A stretch of DNA of 64,000 nucleotides from CAYUPI01 sp964446585 (GTDB taxonomy: Bacteria; Verrucomicrobiota; Verrucomicrobiia; Limisphaerales; UBA8199). Both the position numbers and the translations under genes were made by a program. The notes below the pieces were generated by a model. It ran no database searches. It worked only from the letters and a program-made list of their open reading frames with translations, and was not told the DNA's origin. The stretch covers positions 135,391 to 199,390 of the forward strand of contig CAYUPI010000001.1 of the NCBI GenBank assembly GCA_964446585.1, given 5' to 3'. Positions 7,757 to 15,638 of the stretch are shown here, in pieces; within the stretch, counting starts at the first letter, position 1, and every line of letters starts with the position of its first letter.

Positions 7757-8680
7757 ATGCGTATGTCCGCGAGCGAAGGCAAACACGATAGCGCAATCGG
7801 TAGTCGCAGCAAAACAGAAGCACAGTCCATGGGTTTCGCTCATGGATTCACCCTGATCGAACTTCTCGTCGTCATAGCGATCATCGCGATCCTGGCGGCG
7901 ATGCTGCTGCCCACGCTTTCACAAGCCAGGCGCAAGGCGCAACAAGCTAACTGCGCCTCCAACCTGAAACAATGGGGCGTAATCTGGTATTGCTACACGG
8001 AGGATCATGAGGGGTCCTTCAGCACGGGCATCGACGTGGGCTGGGAACGGGGCGAGTGGGCCTACGCTTTGCAGTATTATTACAGAAAGAAACCCTACTT
8101 GTTGCTGTGTCCGACGGCGACGATGCGGCGCGGAGAGCCGGGAGCCGGCCCGGCCGAGATACGAGTATCGTTGGATGCCCCGAACGCAGTGAAAAATGGC
8201 GGAGCGATTACTGCGTTCGCCTTCCCGACGGCAGATCCGGAGGCTCCTTCAGGCTATCGCAACCGGCTCCTGGCCGGCAGCTACGGCGCCAATTGCTGGA
8301 TTTACAACCCGCCTGCCGGAACGCAGGCGGGCGACATGCAGGGCCGCGAGCCCGCTTTGAACTGGAGAAAGCTTCATCTCGCGACGCACCCGGCCGATAC
8401 CCCAATTATGGCGGATTGCGCCTGGCGCGGCGGTGGGCCCGATTTGAGAGGCGATGACGGAGCCCGGCCGGCTTTCAACGGACAATATCGCGGGGCGGGC
8501 TACGAGTTCGAGCATTTCATGATGCACCGGCACGGGAAGGGAATCCAACTCACCTTTTTTGACGGCTCCGCCCGCTCCAGCCGCGCCGTGGGTCTGTGGC
8601 AACTTTATTGGCACAAAAAGTTTGACGTTACGTATGCCGATCGACAGGGCGCAGCCTTTTTCCCAGGCTGGATGCGCTGA
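7757..8680 (+). CDS. Type II secretion/type IV pilus-like pseudopilin
   Basis: A 307-residue prepilin-like protein. The leader ends in HG and is followed by FTLIELLVVIAIIAILAAM, so the prepilin peptidase would cut between Gly and Phe, with the +5 Glu present. The mature part continues LPTLSQARRKAQQANCASNLKQWG, then an H-x-G-containing globular domain (FEHFMMHRHGKGIQLTFFDG near the C-terminus) typical of the very numerous planctomycete/verrucomicrobial pseudopilins. No secretion genes lie nearby. The leader before the motif is long (about 29 residues), so a later start cannot be excluded. Confidence 0.9.
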   Translation: MRMSASEGKHDSAIGSRSKTEAQSMGFAHGFTLIELLVVIAIIAILAAMLLPTLSQARRKAQQANCASNLKQWGVIWYCYTEDHEGSFSTGIDVGWERGEWAYALQYYYRKKPYLLLCPTATMRRGEPGAGPAEIRVSLDAPNAVKNGGAITAFAFPTADPEAPSGYRNRLLAGSYGANCWIYNPPAGTQAGDMQGREPALNWRKLHLATHPADTPIMADCAWRGGGPDLRGDDGARPAFNGQYRGAGYEFEHFMMHRHGKGIQLTFFDGSARSSRAVGLWQLYWHKKFDVTYADRQGAAFFPGWMR

Positions 8681-8691
8681 CGCCGAATCCG

Positions 8692-9582
8692 ATGGCGGCA
8701 ATTGTTTTTCAGGAGAACTACTCTCGAGTAAATGTTCCTATGGATTGGAAAGAACGAATAGCAAATTACGTGGAGAAGCACGGACCGGCGCTGGTGAGCG
8801 CGGTGCTGATCCTCGTCGCCGCTTTCTTTGTCTCGAGGTGGGTGGGCAAGTTGGCGCTGCGCTGGCTGAGCCACAAAGACCTGCAATTGGAGCCGCCAGT
8901 GCGAAATCTAATCGCGCGAGTCTTGCGCCTGCTCGTAATTCTTTTTGCCGGCGTGATCGCCGCTGGCACAGCGGGTGTCGATGTGACCTCGCTCGTGGCC
9001 GGCATCGGCGTTGCAGGGTTGGGCCTGGGCCTCGCTACGCAGGGCGTGCTGTCGAACGTCGTTGCCGGGCTGACGATTATCTTCACCAAGCCCTTTCGTG
9101 TGGGTGAATATATTGACATGCTCGGCACCCAAGGCCAGGTCACATCCATCGACCTCTTTAGCACAACGCTCTTGCATCCCGATCGGTCGCTTGTGGTGAT
9201 CCCAAACCGCAAGATCGTCGGCGAGATTCTGCATAACTACGGAACCATCCGGCAGCTCGACTTATCGGTTGGCATCGGTTACGGCGCAAACATCAACGAG
9301 GCGCTGGCAGCCGTGAGGGAAATTCTCCATCGCAACTCGCGCGTGCTCAAAGAACCGGCCCCAGCAGTAGGGATTACGGCCCTGGGCGACTCCTCGGTCT
9401 TTGTCGCGATTAAGCCGTGGGTCTCGGTAACTGAGTTTGGCCCTGCCGGGGCGGAGATCAATCTGGCCGTTCTGGAAACGTTTCGGCAGAAGGGCATCGA
9501 GATTCCGTTCCCGCAACGGGAAATTCGATTGCTGAACGAGGAAAGCCTTGCCGCTGAGAGCAACACGCTCAACCGGCAGTAG
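8692..9582 (+). CDS. MscS-family small-conductance mechanosensitive channel
   Basis: A 296-residue inner-membrane channel that releases solutes on hypo-osmotic shock. It has three membrane helices: about 34-55 (ALVSAVLILVAAFFVS), 80-100, and a Gly/Ala-rich pore helix (GIGVAGLGLGLATQGVLSNV, about 107-126). The beta domain follows with the conserved PFRVGEYI segment and VVIPNRKI loop. Length is close to the E. coli protein (286). Start choice: ATG at 8692, but an in-frame ATG at 8740 (MDWKERI) gives an N-terminus closer to the family. Probably monocistronic, since the next gene is on the other strand. Confidence 0.93.
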   Translation: MAAIVFQENYSRVNVPMDWKERIANYVEKHGPALVSAVLILVAAFFVSRWVGKLALRWLSHKDLQLEPPVRNLIARVLRLLVILFAGVIAAGTAGVDVTSLVAGIGVAGLGLGLATQGVLSNVVAGLTIIFTKPFRVGEYIDMLGTQGQVTSIDLFSTTLLHPDRSLVVIPNRKIVGEILHNYGTIRQLDLSVGIGYGANINEALAAVREILHRNSRVLKEPAPAVGITALGDSSVFVAIKPWVSVTEFGPAGAEINLAVLETFRQKGIEIPFPQREIRLLNEESLAAESNTLNRQ

Positions 9583-9710
9583 CGGGGATGGCGAGATCTG
9601 GTCCTGCGCGCGAAGGCGGAGGTGTGGAGAGGAATGACCGTTAGTTAGAGCGAGCTGCGATAGCGCAGTCTTCTCAAACGTCGAAAAGGCAGCTGGATCA
9701 GTGCGCTTTT

Positions 9711-9762
9711 TTAGGATTTCGTCATTAGGAATTCTTTCGTCATTTTTGTCATTCGTCATTTG
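9711..9762. repeat. Short-word array (TTCGTCATT family)
   Basis: Degenerate iterations of TTCGTCATT and related words (ATTTCGTCATT, CTTTCGTCATT, TTGTCATTCGTCATT) run across the convergent gap and include the stop codon region of the minus-strand kinase at 9756. It has no terminal inverted repeats and no coding sense. Confidence 0.55.
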
Positions 9763-10799
9763 GCCTTTGGAGGCTGCCGATTCTCAACGACCAGCTTTTC
9801 GAGCTCGCAGACAGATGCCGTGCCGGTGGTGCCCAGCTTGTGGATCACGACTGAACCGGCGACGTTGGCCAGTTCCAACGCTTCCCGCAGGCTGGCGCGG
9901 CCCGCCAGCGCGGCGGTCAAATTAGCAGTGACGGCATCGCCGGCGCCGACGATGTCGATCGGTCCGCGCAGCGGCAGCGCGGGCAAGTGTTCGATTTCGC
10001 CGCTTGGTGCTGCGCCGAGAATGCCCCGTTCGGCCAGGGTGACAAAAATGTTCCGCCGCCGCTCACGAGCAAGTCCGGAAGCGACTTGCTTGATTTCTTC
10101 CAGGTCCGCTCCGGGCTGACCGCCGGTCAGAGACGCCAACTCCGACGCATTCATCTTGAAGGTCACCGCGGGAAAGCCGCGCAAGCCGCGCCGGCTGTCG
10201 GCCAGCACCGGGAGTTCGGGATCGCTCTCGACGATTTCTATTAGCGTCGCCATCAGGTCCCGTGTCACGACGCCGCTTTCGGGCACTTCAACCTGGTCCA
10301 GGATGATTATGGCGTCCACCATTTGCGCGACACTGACAAGCTTGTCCGCTAGCAACTCCCGGAGCGCCGCCGGAGTCGGGGTCCAATTCTTCAAGTCGAG
10401 CCGGTTGAGTTCGACAGGTGGCTTACTGGGTTCCAGGACCATCGGTTTGCAATAGGTAAAGGTGCGCCGCTGAGTGGTCTGAATGAAATGATTCAACTGC
10501 ACTCCCGGGGCGCGCTTCAACGCTTCCATCAACTCAAATCCCTCTCCGTCCTCGCCCGCGAAGCCGACCGGATAAATCGTCCCAATCCCCAAAGCGATCA
10601 AATTATTCAGGATCGTGCCCGCGCCGCCAGGCTGCGGACGCACGTTGAGGACGTTGTAAACCGGCAGCCCCGTTTCCAGTGACACCTCGCGCTTTGACGG
10701 ATCGATTTCGAGGTAGCGATCCAGGCAGAAATCGCCGAATACGGCGATTTTCAACTCGCTGTAGCGCCCGGTGATGGCGCCAAATTGCTGGGGATTCAT
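9756..10799 (-). CDS. PfkB-family carbohydrate kinase (RfaE1-like)
   Basis: A 347-residue ribokinase-family sugar kinase. The N-terminus (IAVFGDFCLDRYLEID) and the glycine-rich substrate loop (PQPGGAGTILNNLIALG) resemble the kinase half of HldE/RfaE, which phosphorylates heptose 7-phosphate. The C-terminal signature DIVGAGDAVTANLTAALA contains the catalytic Asp in GAGD and the anion hole. No nucleotidyltransferase half is present. Its start overlaps the stop of the upstream minus-strand gene by 4 bp, so the two are translationally coupled and probably work together. Whether the substrate is a heptose is not shown. The stop codon lies in a short-word repeat. Confidence 0.88.
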   Translation of the reverse strand: MNPQQFGAITGRYSELKIAVFGDFCLDRYLEIDPSKREVSLETGLPVYNVLNVRPQPGGAGTILNNLIALGIGTIYPVGFAGEDGEGFELMEALKRAPGVQLNHFIQTTQRRTFTYCKPMVLEPSKPPVELNRLDLKNWTPTPAALRELLADKLVSVAQMVDAIIILDQVEVPESGVVTRDLMATLIEIVESDPELPVLADSRRGLRGFPAVTFKMNASELASLTGGQPGADLEEIKQVASGLARERRRNIFVTLAERGILGAAPSGEIEHLPALPLRGPIDIVGAGDAVTANLTAALAGRASLREALELANVAGSVVIHKLGTTGTASVCELEKLVVENRQPPKAK

Positions 10800-11980
10800 G
10801 CCGCTTTCAATCGGTGCAACAGGTGGTGCAGGAAAGCGACATTATCGCACTGGACATACTTCATCTCGCCGCCCATGCGCGAGAAGCTTTTGCAAAAGCG
10901 CAGATAGTATGCCGGGTTGTCCTTCTGCGGCTCGCCCTTGGACCAATCCCAATTTCCTCCGTCCTGAATGTCCACGACGTAAATCGTGTGGTCGCGCACA
11001 ACCTGGCGGCCGTCGCCGAGCCGCAGATTGTTAACGCAACTGAGGCTCTTCTCGAACACTTGTGGCGCCATGATCGCCGAGCCCACAGACAAAACGACCC
11101 CGCCGTCGAGACCATCGATGGCGCGGCCGAACAAGCGGAAATCGATACCCGCGGCGCGCCCGATCGCCGCGCCATTGAAGATTGGATGATTCGAAATAAT
11201 GTCGTAGCCGATGCCGGGATGGGCGGTGAAAGGTATCTGGTGCTTGAACGCGTGCGCCAGGATCGAGATCTCCTTCCAGGGATGCTCGACCTGGAGCCGG
11301 CCCGCGGGAATCTTGTGAGTTACCATCGCCTGGAGTAGCTCCGCCCGCGCCGGTGTTAGGGGATGTTCTGGCTCGTCGCGGAGCGATTTTTTGAGTGCTT
11401 CCGGTTCCGGCAGTGTAACGCCATCTTCCTGGATGAAGCGCCCCAGGCTTCGGCCATAGCCTTCCTCCCGCAGGGCCCCCGCCAGCAGCGCCAGGTGGAT
11501 GAAACGCCCGGTCTCATCCCAGGTCCCGAACGTGCCGGTGGCGACATTCTGCTTGACGCTTTCTTCGGTCCGGCCAAGAAAAGCCAACTCCCAATCGTGA
11601 ATGGTGCCCGCCCCATTGGTGGCGAGGTGCGTGATCCAGCCGTTTCCCGCCAATTCATTCACGATCCGATGCGCGCCGTTTTTGATCAGGTGCGCGCCGT
11701 ACATAAATATGGCGCTTGCTCCGCGGGTCCGCGCAGCGGTGATATGTCGCGCGCACTCTTCTACGAGTGAAAGTTCCCTCGGACCGCAGGCCGCGGCTGG
11801 CTGAGCCGGATCGACCAAAAGCTTCTCGACGCGGCTCAGGCTTCGACGCTCGGCGAGCGGGAAGACGCGAAGTCGTTTGAGATCGAGTTCCGGCGGGAAC
11901 GGTTTCATTTCGGCCGGTAGTAAAGGAGCTTTCCGGGAAAAGTCAACGTCCTGGGCCGCGGCACCAGCAATTCGCATCAT
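10796..11980 (-). CDS. Conserved protein, possibly deoxyhypusine-synthase-like
   Basis: A 394-residue soluble protein coupled by a 4-bp overlap to the PfkB kinase. Segments such as GASAIFMYGAHLIKNGAH, GWITHLATNGAGTIHDWELA, FTAHPGIGYDIISNHP and GSAIMAPQVFEK suggest a Rossmann-like, NAD-binding domain of the deoxyhypusine-synthase type, but this is recognition by pattern only, and no catalytic Lys can be assigned. Bacteria lack eIF5A, so true deoxyhypusine synthesis is unlikely. The kinase partner hints at a phosphorylated sugar or polyol pathway. The annotated start is ATG; an internal ATG at about residue 25 (MKPFPPELD) is a credible alternative. Confidence 0.78.
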   Translation of the reverse strand: MMRIAGAAAQDVDFSRKAPLLPAEMKPFPPELDLKRLRVFPLAERRSLSRVEKLLVDPAQPAAACGPRELSLVEECARHITAARTRGASAIFMYGAHLIKNGAHRIVNELAGNGWITHLATNGAGTIHDWELAFLGRTEESVKQNVATGTFGTWDETGRFIHLALLAGALREEGYGRSLGRFIQEDGVTLPEPEALKKSLRDEPEHPLTPARAELLQAMVTHKIPAGRLQVEHPWKEISILAHAFKHQIPFTAHPGIGYDIISNHPIFNGAAIGRAAGIDFRLFGRAIDGLDGGVVLSVGSAIMAPQVFEKSLSCVNNLRLGDGRQVVRDHTIYVVDIQDGGNWDWSKGEPQKDNPAYYLRFCKSFSRMGGEMKYVQCDNVAFLHHLLHRLKAA

Positions 11981-11990
11981 TACGTTCCTC

Positions 11991-12068
11991 TGTAGGAGAC
12001 GAGGTAACGAGTCTCTAATTTCAGTACGGAAAGCCTGAGATCAGAGACTCGTTACCTCGTCTCCTACA
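11991..12068. repeat. Perfect 26-bp inverted repeat element (TGTAGGAG family)
   Basis: The left arm at 11991-12016 (TGTAGGAGACGAGGTAACGA then GTCTCT) is the exact reverse complement of the right arm at 12043-12068, with a 26-bp loop. Its ends, TGTAGGAG and CTCCTACA, match the element at 15454-15532. It lies in the 177-bp gap between two minus-strand genes, and nothing else is visible in that gap. Confidence 0.9.
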
Positions 12069-12157
12069 AACAAAATGAGAACTGCTGCCGCGGCGCGCTG
12101 GTCTCTGGCCGTCCAAAATCCGTGACCGTTCCAGCCCCTGGCGGGTGCGTGACGGAG

Positions 12158-15100
12158 CTATCTAGCCGTCTCTTTGCTCGGCGAGGGCGTGCCCGGTGAC
12201 ACCGGACGATCTCCCTGTAAATAGGCAAACAAATCCATGACGGCTTGAGGCGACAGGGCCTCGAGCAAACCTTCGGGCATGAGAGAGACCTGGGCTTCCC
12301 TGAGTTGCTTGATTTGCGAGCGCGCCAGCATATGACGCTCGTTATTCCGGTCGAGCAACGTTACTGCTGCCGGCGTCGATTCGACCATGAGACCACTTAT
12401 GGCTTGCTCGTCCAGGGTCTCGACTTCGTAACTGACGTACTCGGGTCGAATGTAGGCGCTCGGGTTGACGATTTGCTCGAGCATGTAGTCGGTGTTCTTG
12501 CGGTCCGCGCCCGTCAGGTCTGGGCCGACCGAATTGCCCTCGTCAAAAAGTTTGTGGCAATTTCCGCAGGTCTGTTGAAAGACTTTCTTGCCCTCGGCCC
12601 GATTGCCTTTGGCATCGCGTCCGACGACGCCCGACGGTTGTAGAACCAACTTGAGATGGTTGATCCAGTTGCGCTTTTCCCGTGGTGAAACGGATTGAAT
12701 TCTGCCCCAATGCTTCTCGATCTTTTGATTCAAAACAGCGTCCTTCAACGTCGCCATTTGCCGGACCTGGTCGAGCGAAACGTCCTTGGGGTCGATCCGG
12801 CCTTCGTCCACGGCTGCAACGAGCACGATGGCCCAGGCAGCGCGGCTGCACAAAGCGTTGCGCGCGCGCGTGCGCAAACCAGTGCTCAGGCGCGGATAGA
12901 GGCTTACTAAAGCGTCCGCGATACGCGTATCGGGGAAGTGCTGCATGGCTTCGAGGGTCACGCCGCGCAATTTCTCCGAACGAGGGCGCTCCAAAATTCC
13001 CAGCAGGGCAGGCACACAATTCGGCGAGGCGGTCTGGCCCAGGACTTCAATCAGGCTTTCCCGGTCGGCCTCGCTGCATCCTTCATCGCCGAGGTGACTC
13101 AACGCAGTTTCGCGAGCCGGCACGCTGCCCAGGCGCAAACCAAATCGCACGTAGGCCACTTCGTTGGAATGCGTCACCCACGCGTTCGCAAACCACTGCT
13201 CCAGCGCGGGCGGTATCTTGCCGAGCTTCTGTCCAGCTAGGGCCTTCTCCATTCCCGCCATGACCAATTGAGCTGAAGCAGAGCTGGGCGCAGCTTGCAG
13301 GAGCGTTGCGCAAGCGTCGAAATCCTTGCCCTCCGCCGCGTATCGTTGCGCCAGGCGCTCGACAATGAATTTCTCAACCAAAGGCCGTCGCCACATGGCC
13401 GCTGGAGCAAAAAGTTTGAGAATCTCTGGCCGGTGGGAGATGGCCTTGTCTTCGATCGCCCACCAGAGCAACAGCGGGATGTGGGGATCGTTGGCATCTT
13501 CATCGCGTAGAAGGAGCTCGTGAATTATTGGCAATGCCGCGCCGACCGGCAGACGTTTCGCCGTGCAGGCAAGCTGCCGGCGGACGATAGGGCTGGCATC
13601 TCTGCTCGCCGTCAGCGCAAGTCGCCGGCCGATGGAAGCCGACACTGCCCGTTTGTCCCCGAGCAAGCGAATAGTCCAGGCGCGAACATGTTCATCCGGG
13701 TGCGCGAGCAACCGCGCAGCCAGGGTGTCGTTCAAAGCGCCGGAAACGTAAAGCGCCCAAAGCGAACGGAGCGCAATTTGCGGATTCTGCGGAGCAAAGA
13801 CTTGCTGGCGCAGCCGTGGAACTACACTGGCATCCTGCCGCTCGGCAAGAATCCGCCTCGCCTCGCGTTCGAACCAATCGTTGGGGTGAGACATCAAGCT
13901 AACCAGTTCGTCGCTCGAAAGTTGTTCGAGATCGAAACCTGTGCCGGCAGCACTTGAGCGGGGCAATGGCGGGGATGTCCACGCATTCAGACTTTGAACT
14001 CGATAGATTCGTCCCTTGCTACGGTCCCAGGTGTCCAGCGGATCGACATGACTGGCGCGTTTGTCACACCAATCGGCGATGTACACCGCGCCATCCGGGC
14101 CGACCGTGCAGTCAATCGGGCGGAACAGCTCGTCGTCGGTCTTCAGCAGAGCGCCACCAAAATCGGCAGTGAAGCTGGAGCCCTGTGGCCGAAGTGTCGC
14201 CCAATAAACCGCATGATCCAGCACATTCGCAAAAATGTAAGCCCCGGTAAATTCGATCGGGAAAGCGCCCGCCTGATAAATGATGCCGCCACTCGAGATG
14301 TGTTTGCCGCGGTAACCGGCATAGGGCACATGACCGAAATAACCGTAGGCATGTGGATTGTGCAGAGCGCCGTGTTTGCCGAAGTTCTTGATATAGTAAC
14401 CGCCCTGAACCTGATGGAGCATTTTGCTCTCCTCGAAATTCGTCCCGGCAAGGATTTCGCCGTGCTCATCGAAATCCAGCCCCCAGGTGTTGCCGCCGCC
14501 TTCGGCGAAGACCTCGAACTCCTTTGTCCGGGGATGATAACGCCAGATGCCTTGTTGGAACTCGATGCCGCGAATGTTCGCTGTCACCGTGCTGCCTTGT
14601 GCTCCATAGAGCCAGCCGTCGGGTCCCCACGTCAGTGAATTCGCCACTGCGTGGGCGTCTTCCATCCCGAAACCGGTCAACAGCACTTCCGGGTCGCCGT
14701 CCGGCACGTCATCGCGATTGCGATCCGGATAAAATAGCAAATAAGGCGGCTGCATCACGAACACGCCGCCGTAACCGATCGCCAGGCCCGAGCAGAGGTT
14801 CAAGCCGCTGACGAAATCCTTGAACTTACGAGGGCGCCCCTTGCTGTCGAGGTCTTCGCCGATCGTGATCCGATCGGCGCCCTTCGGTCCACCTGGAGGC
14901 GGCTCGGGTACGCGATCATATTTCGTGCGTAGGTACTGGTCCACGCTCACGGGCTTGAGCCCCGCGGGCGTCGGGTATTGCAAATATTGAATGATCCACA
15001 GCCGCCCGCGCTCGTCAAAGGTAAGCGAGAGCGGCTTGCGGATGTCCGGTTCGTGAGCGATCAGCTTGACCTCAAAGCCATCGGCGACCTTCATCTGCTC

Positions 15101-15205
15101 CAACGCCTGCTGCGGCGACAGCGCGGGTCTGGTGAACGCACTTAGGGCGAGGCACGGCAGCGCCGCCGCGAACACTTTGAGAAACGCATCCCGCTGAATT
15201 GCCAT
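12158..15205 (-). CDS. PVC-type heme-binding CxxCH membrane dehydrogenase-like protein
   Basis: A protein of about 1015 residues, exported by an N-terminal signal (VFAAALPCLALSAFTRPALS). The first half is a sugar-dehydrogenase-like beta-propeller (GFEVKLIAHEPDIRKPLSLT, then GPDGWLYGAQGS and GGNTWGLDFDEHG). The middle is Ala/Leu-rich HEAT-like helical repeats. The C-terminal c-type cytochrome domain carries heme motif CGNCH about 135 residues from the end. This architecture is a hallmark of Planctomycetes/Verrucomicrobia and is thought to oxidise carbohydrates in the periplasm. I chose the ATG at 15205 (MAIQRDAFLK): the frame stays open upstream to 15487, but that part has no export signal at its start and runs through a repeat element. 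Downstream come only the inverted repeat and the opposite cluster. Confidence 0.93.
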   Translation of the reverse strand: MAIQRDAFLKVFAAALPCLALSAFTRPALSPQQALEQMKVADGFEVKLIAHEPDIRKPLSLTFDERGRLWIIQYLQYPTPAGLKPVSVDQYLRTKYDRVPEPPPGGPKGADRITIGEDLDSKGRPRKFKDFVSGLNLCSGLAIGYGGVFVMQPPYLLFYPDRNRDDVPDGDPEVLLTGFGMEDAHAVANSLTWGPDGWLYGAQGSTVTANIRGIEFQQGIWRYHPRTKEFEVFAEGGGNTWGLDFDEHGEILAGTNFEESKMLHQVQGGYYIKNFGKHGALHNPHAYGYFGHVPYAGYRGKHISSGGIIYQAGAFPIEFTGAYIFANVLDHAVYWATLRPQGSSFTADFGGALLKTDDELFRPIDCTVGPDGAVYIADWCDKRASHVDPLDTWDRSKGRIYRVQSLNAWTSPPLPRSSAAGTGFDLEQLSSDELVSLMSHPNDWFEREARRILAERQDASVVPRLRQQVFAPQNPQIALRSLWALYVSGALNDTLAARLLAHPDEHVRAWTIRLLGDKRAVSASIGRRLALTASRDASPIVRRQLACTAKRLPVGAALPIIHELLLRDEDANDPHIPLLLWWAIEDKAISHRPEILKLFAPAAMWRRPLVEKFIVERLAQRYAAEGKDFDACATLLQAAPSSASAQLVMAGMEKALAGQKLGKIPPALEQWFANAWVTHSNEVAYVRFGLRLGSVPARETALSHLGDEGCSEADRESLIEVLGQTASPNCVPALLGILERPRSEKLRGVTLEAMQHFPDTRIADALVSLYPRLSTGLRTRARNALCSRAAWAIVLVAAVDEGRIDPKDVSLDQVRQMATLKDAVLNQKIEKHWGRIQSVSPREKRNWINHLKLVLQPSGVVGRDAKGNRAEGKKVFQQTCGNCHKLFDEGNSVGPDLTGADRKNTDYMLEQIVNPSAYIRPEYVSYEVETLDEQAISGLMVESTPAAVTLLDRNNERHMLARSQIKQLREAQVSLMPEGLLEALSPQAVMDLFAYLQGDRPVSPGTPSPSKETAR

Positions 15206-15253
15206 GTGGCAGACTGTGAGTAAGGGCGTCCATTGGGCTGATGCGTTGTATTT

Positions 15254-15352
15254 CGCGGAGCGTTTTGAGTGCGGGGAGCTTGCTCCCGCTTTTGCCACGT
15301 CATCCCCTTCAACACAGCGCCAGCAAGCTGGACGCGCTCCAAACGCTCCGCG
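15254..15352. repeat. Imperfect 37-bp inverted repeat
   Basis: The left arm starting at 15254 (CGCGGAGCGTTTTGAGTGCG...) pairs with the right arm ending at 15352 (...GCGCTCCAAACGCTCCGCG), with about 30 of 37 positions complementary. The left arm also contains its own small hairpin GGGAGC-TT-GCTCCC. It lies in the 433-bp divergent space 15206-15638, which otherwise holds only the second inverted repeat at 15454-15532. Confidence 0.7.
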
Positions 15353-15453
15353 AGGTCCGGCTCCGGCTGCCCTGGCCTGAGTACTGCGCACCTTGCTTTT
15401 GCAGTCCGATCGGATTGCGATGAAAGCATGGATCATACTGGCCAATTTAATTA

Positions 15454-15532
15454 ATTGTAGGAGCCGACGTGAGGAGGCTCTGATCAATTTTGCATTTTTC
15501 GGTCAGGGCCTCCTCACGTCGGCTCCTACAAT
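15454..15532. repeat. Perfect 25-bp inverted repeat element (TGTAGGAG family)
   Basis: The left arm at 15454-15478 (ATTGTAGGAGCCGACGTGAG then GAGGC) is the exact reverse complement of 15508-15532. The stem extends imperfectly inward through TCTGATC/GGTCAGG. Ends and size match the element at 11991-12068, so the two belong to one dispersed family. Confidence 0.9.
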
Positions 15533-15638
15533 CCTAAGAAACGTTTCGAGAGTAGCTCGTCAACTCCAGCGACGCAATCCCGCAACTTTGCCCAAAGAAT
15601 ACTCTTTGCCGCCGAGCAGGCTTTGGCGAAAGTTTGAC

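Noticed and set aside
15206..15487. Upstream extension of the PVC cytochrome on the minus strand
   Set aside because: It would run through two repeat elements, overlap the divergent gene's leader, and bury the signal peptide.
15393..15638. Upstream extension of the AddB-like protein
   Set aside because: It passes through the 25-bp inverted repeat; family members begin a few residues before Walker A.
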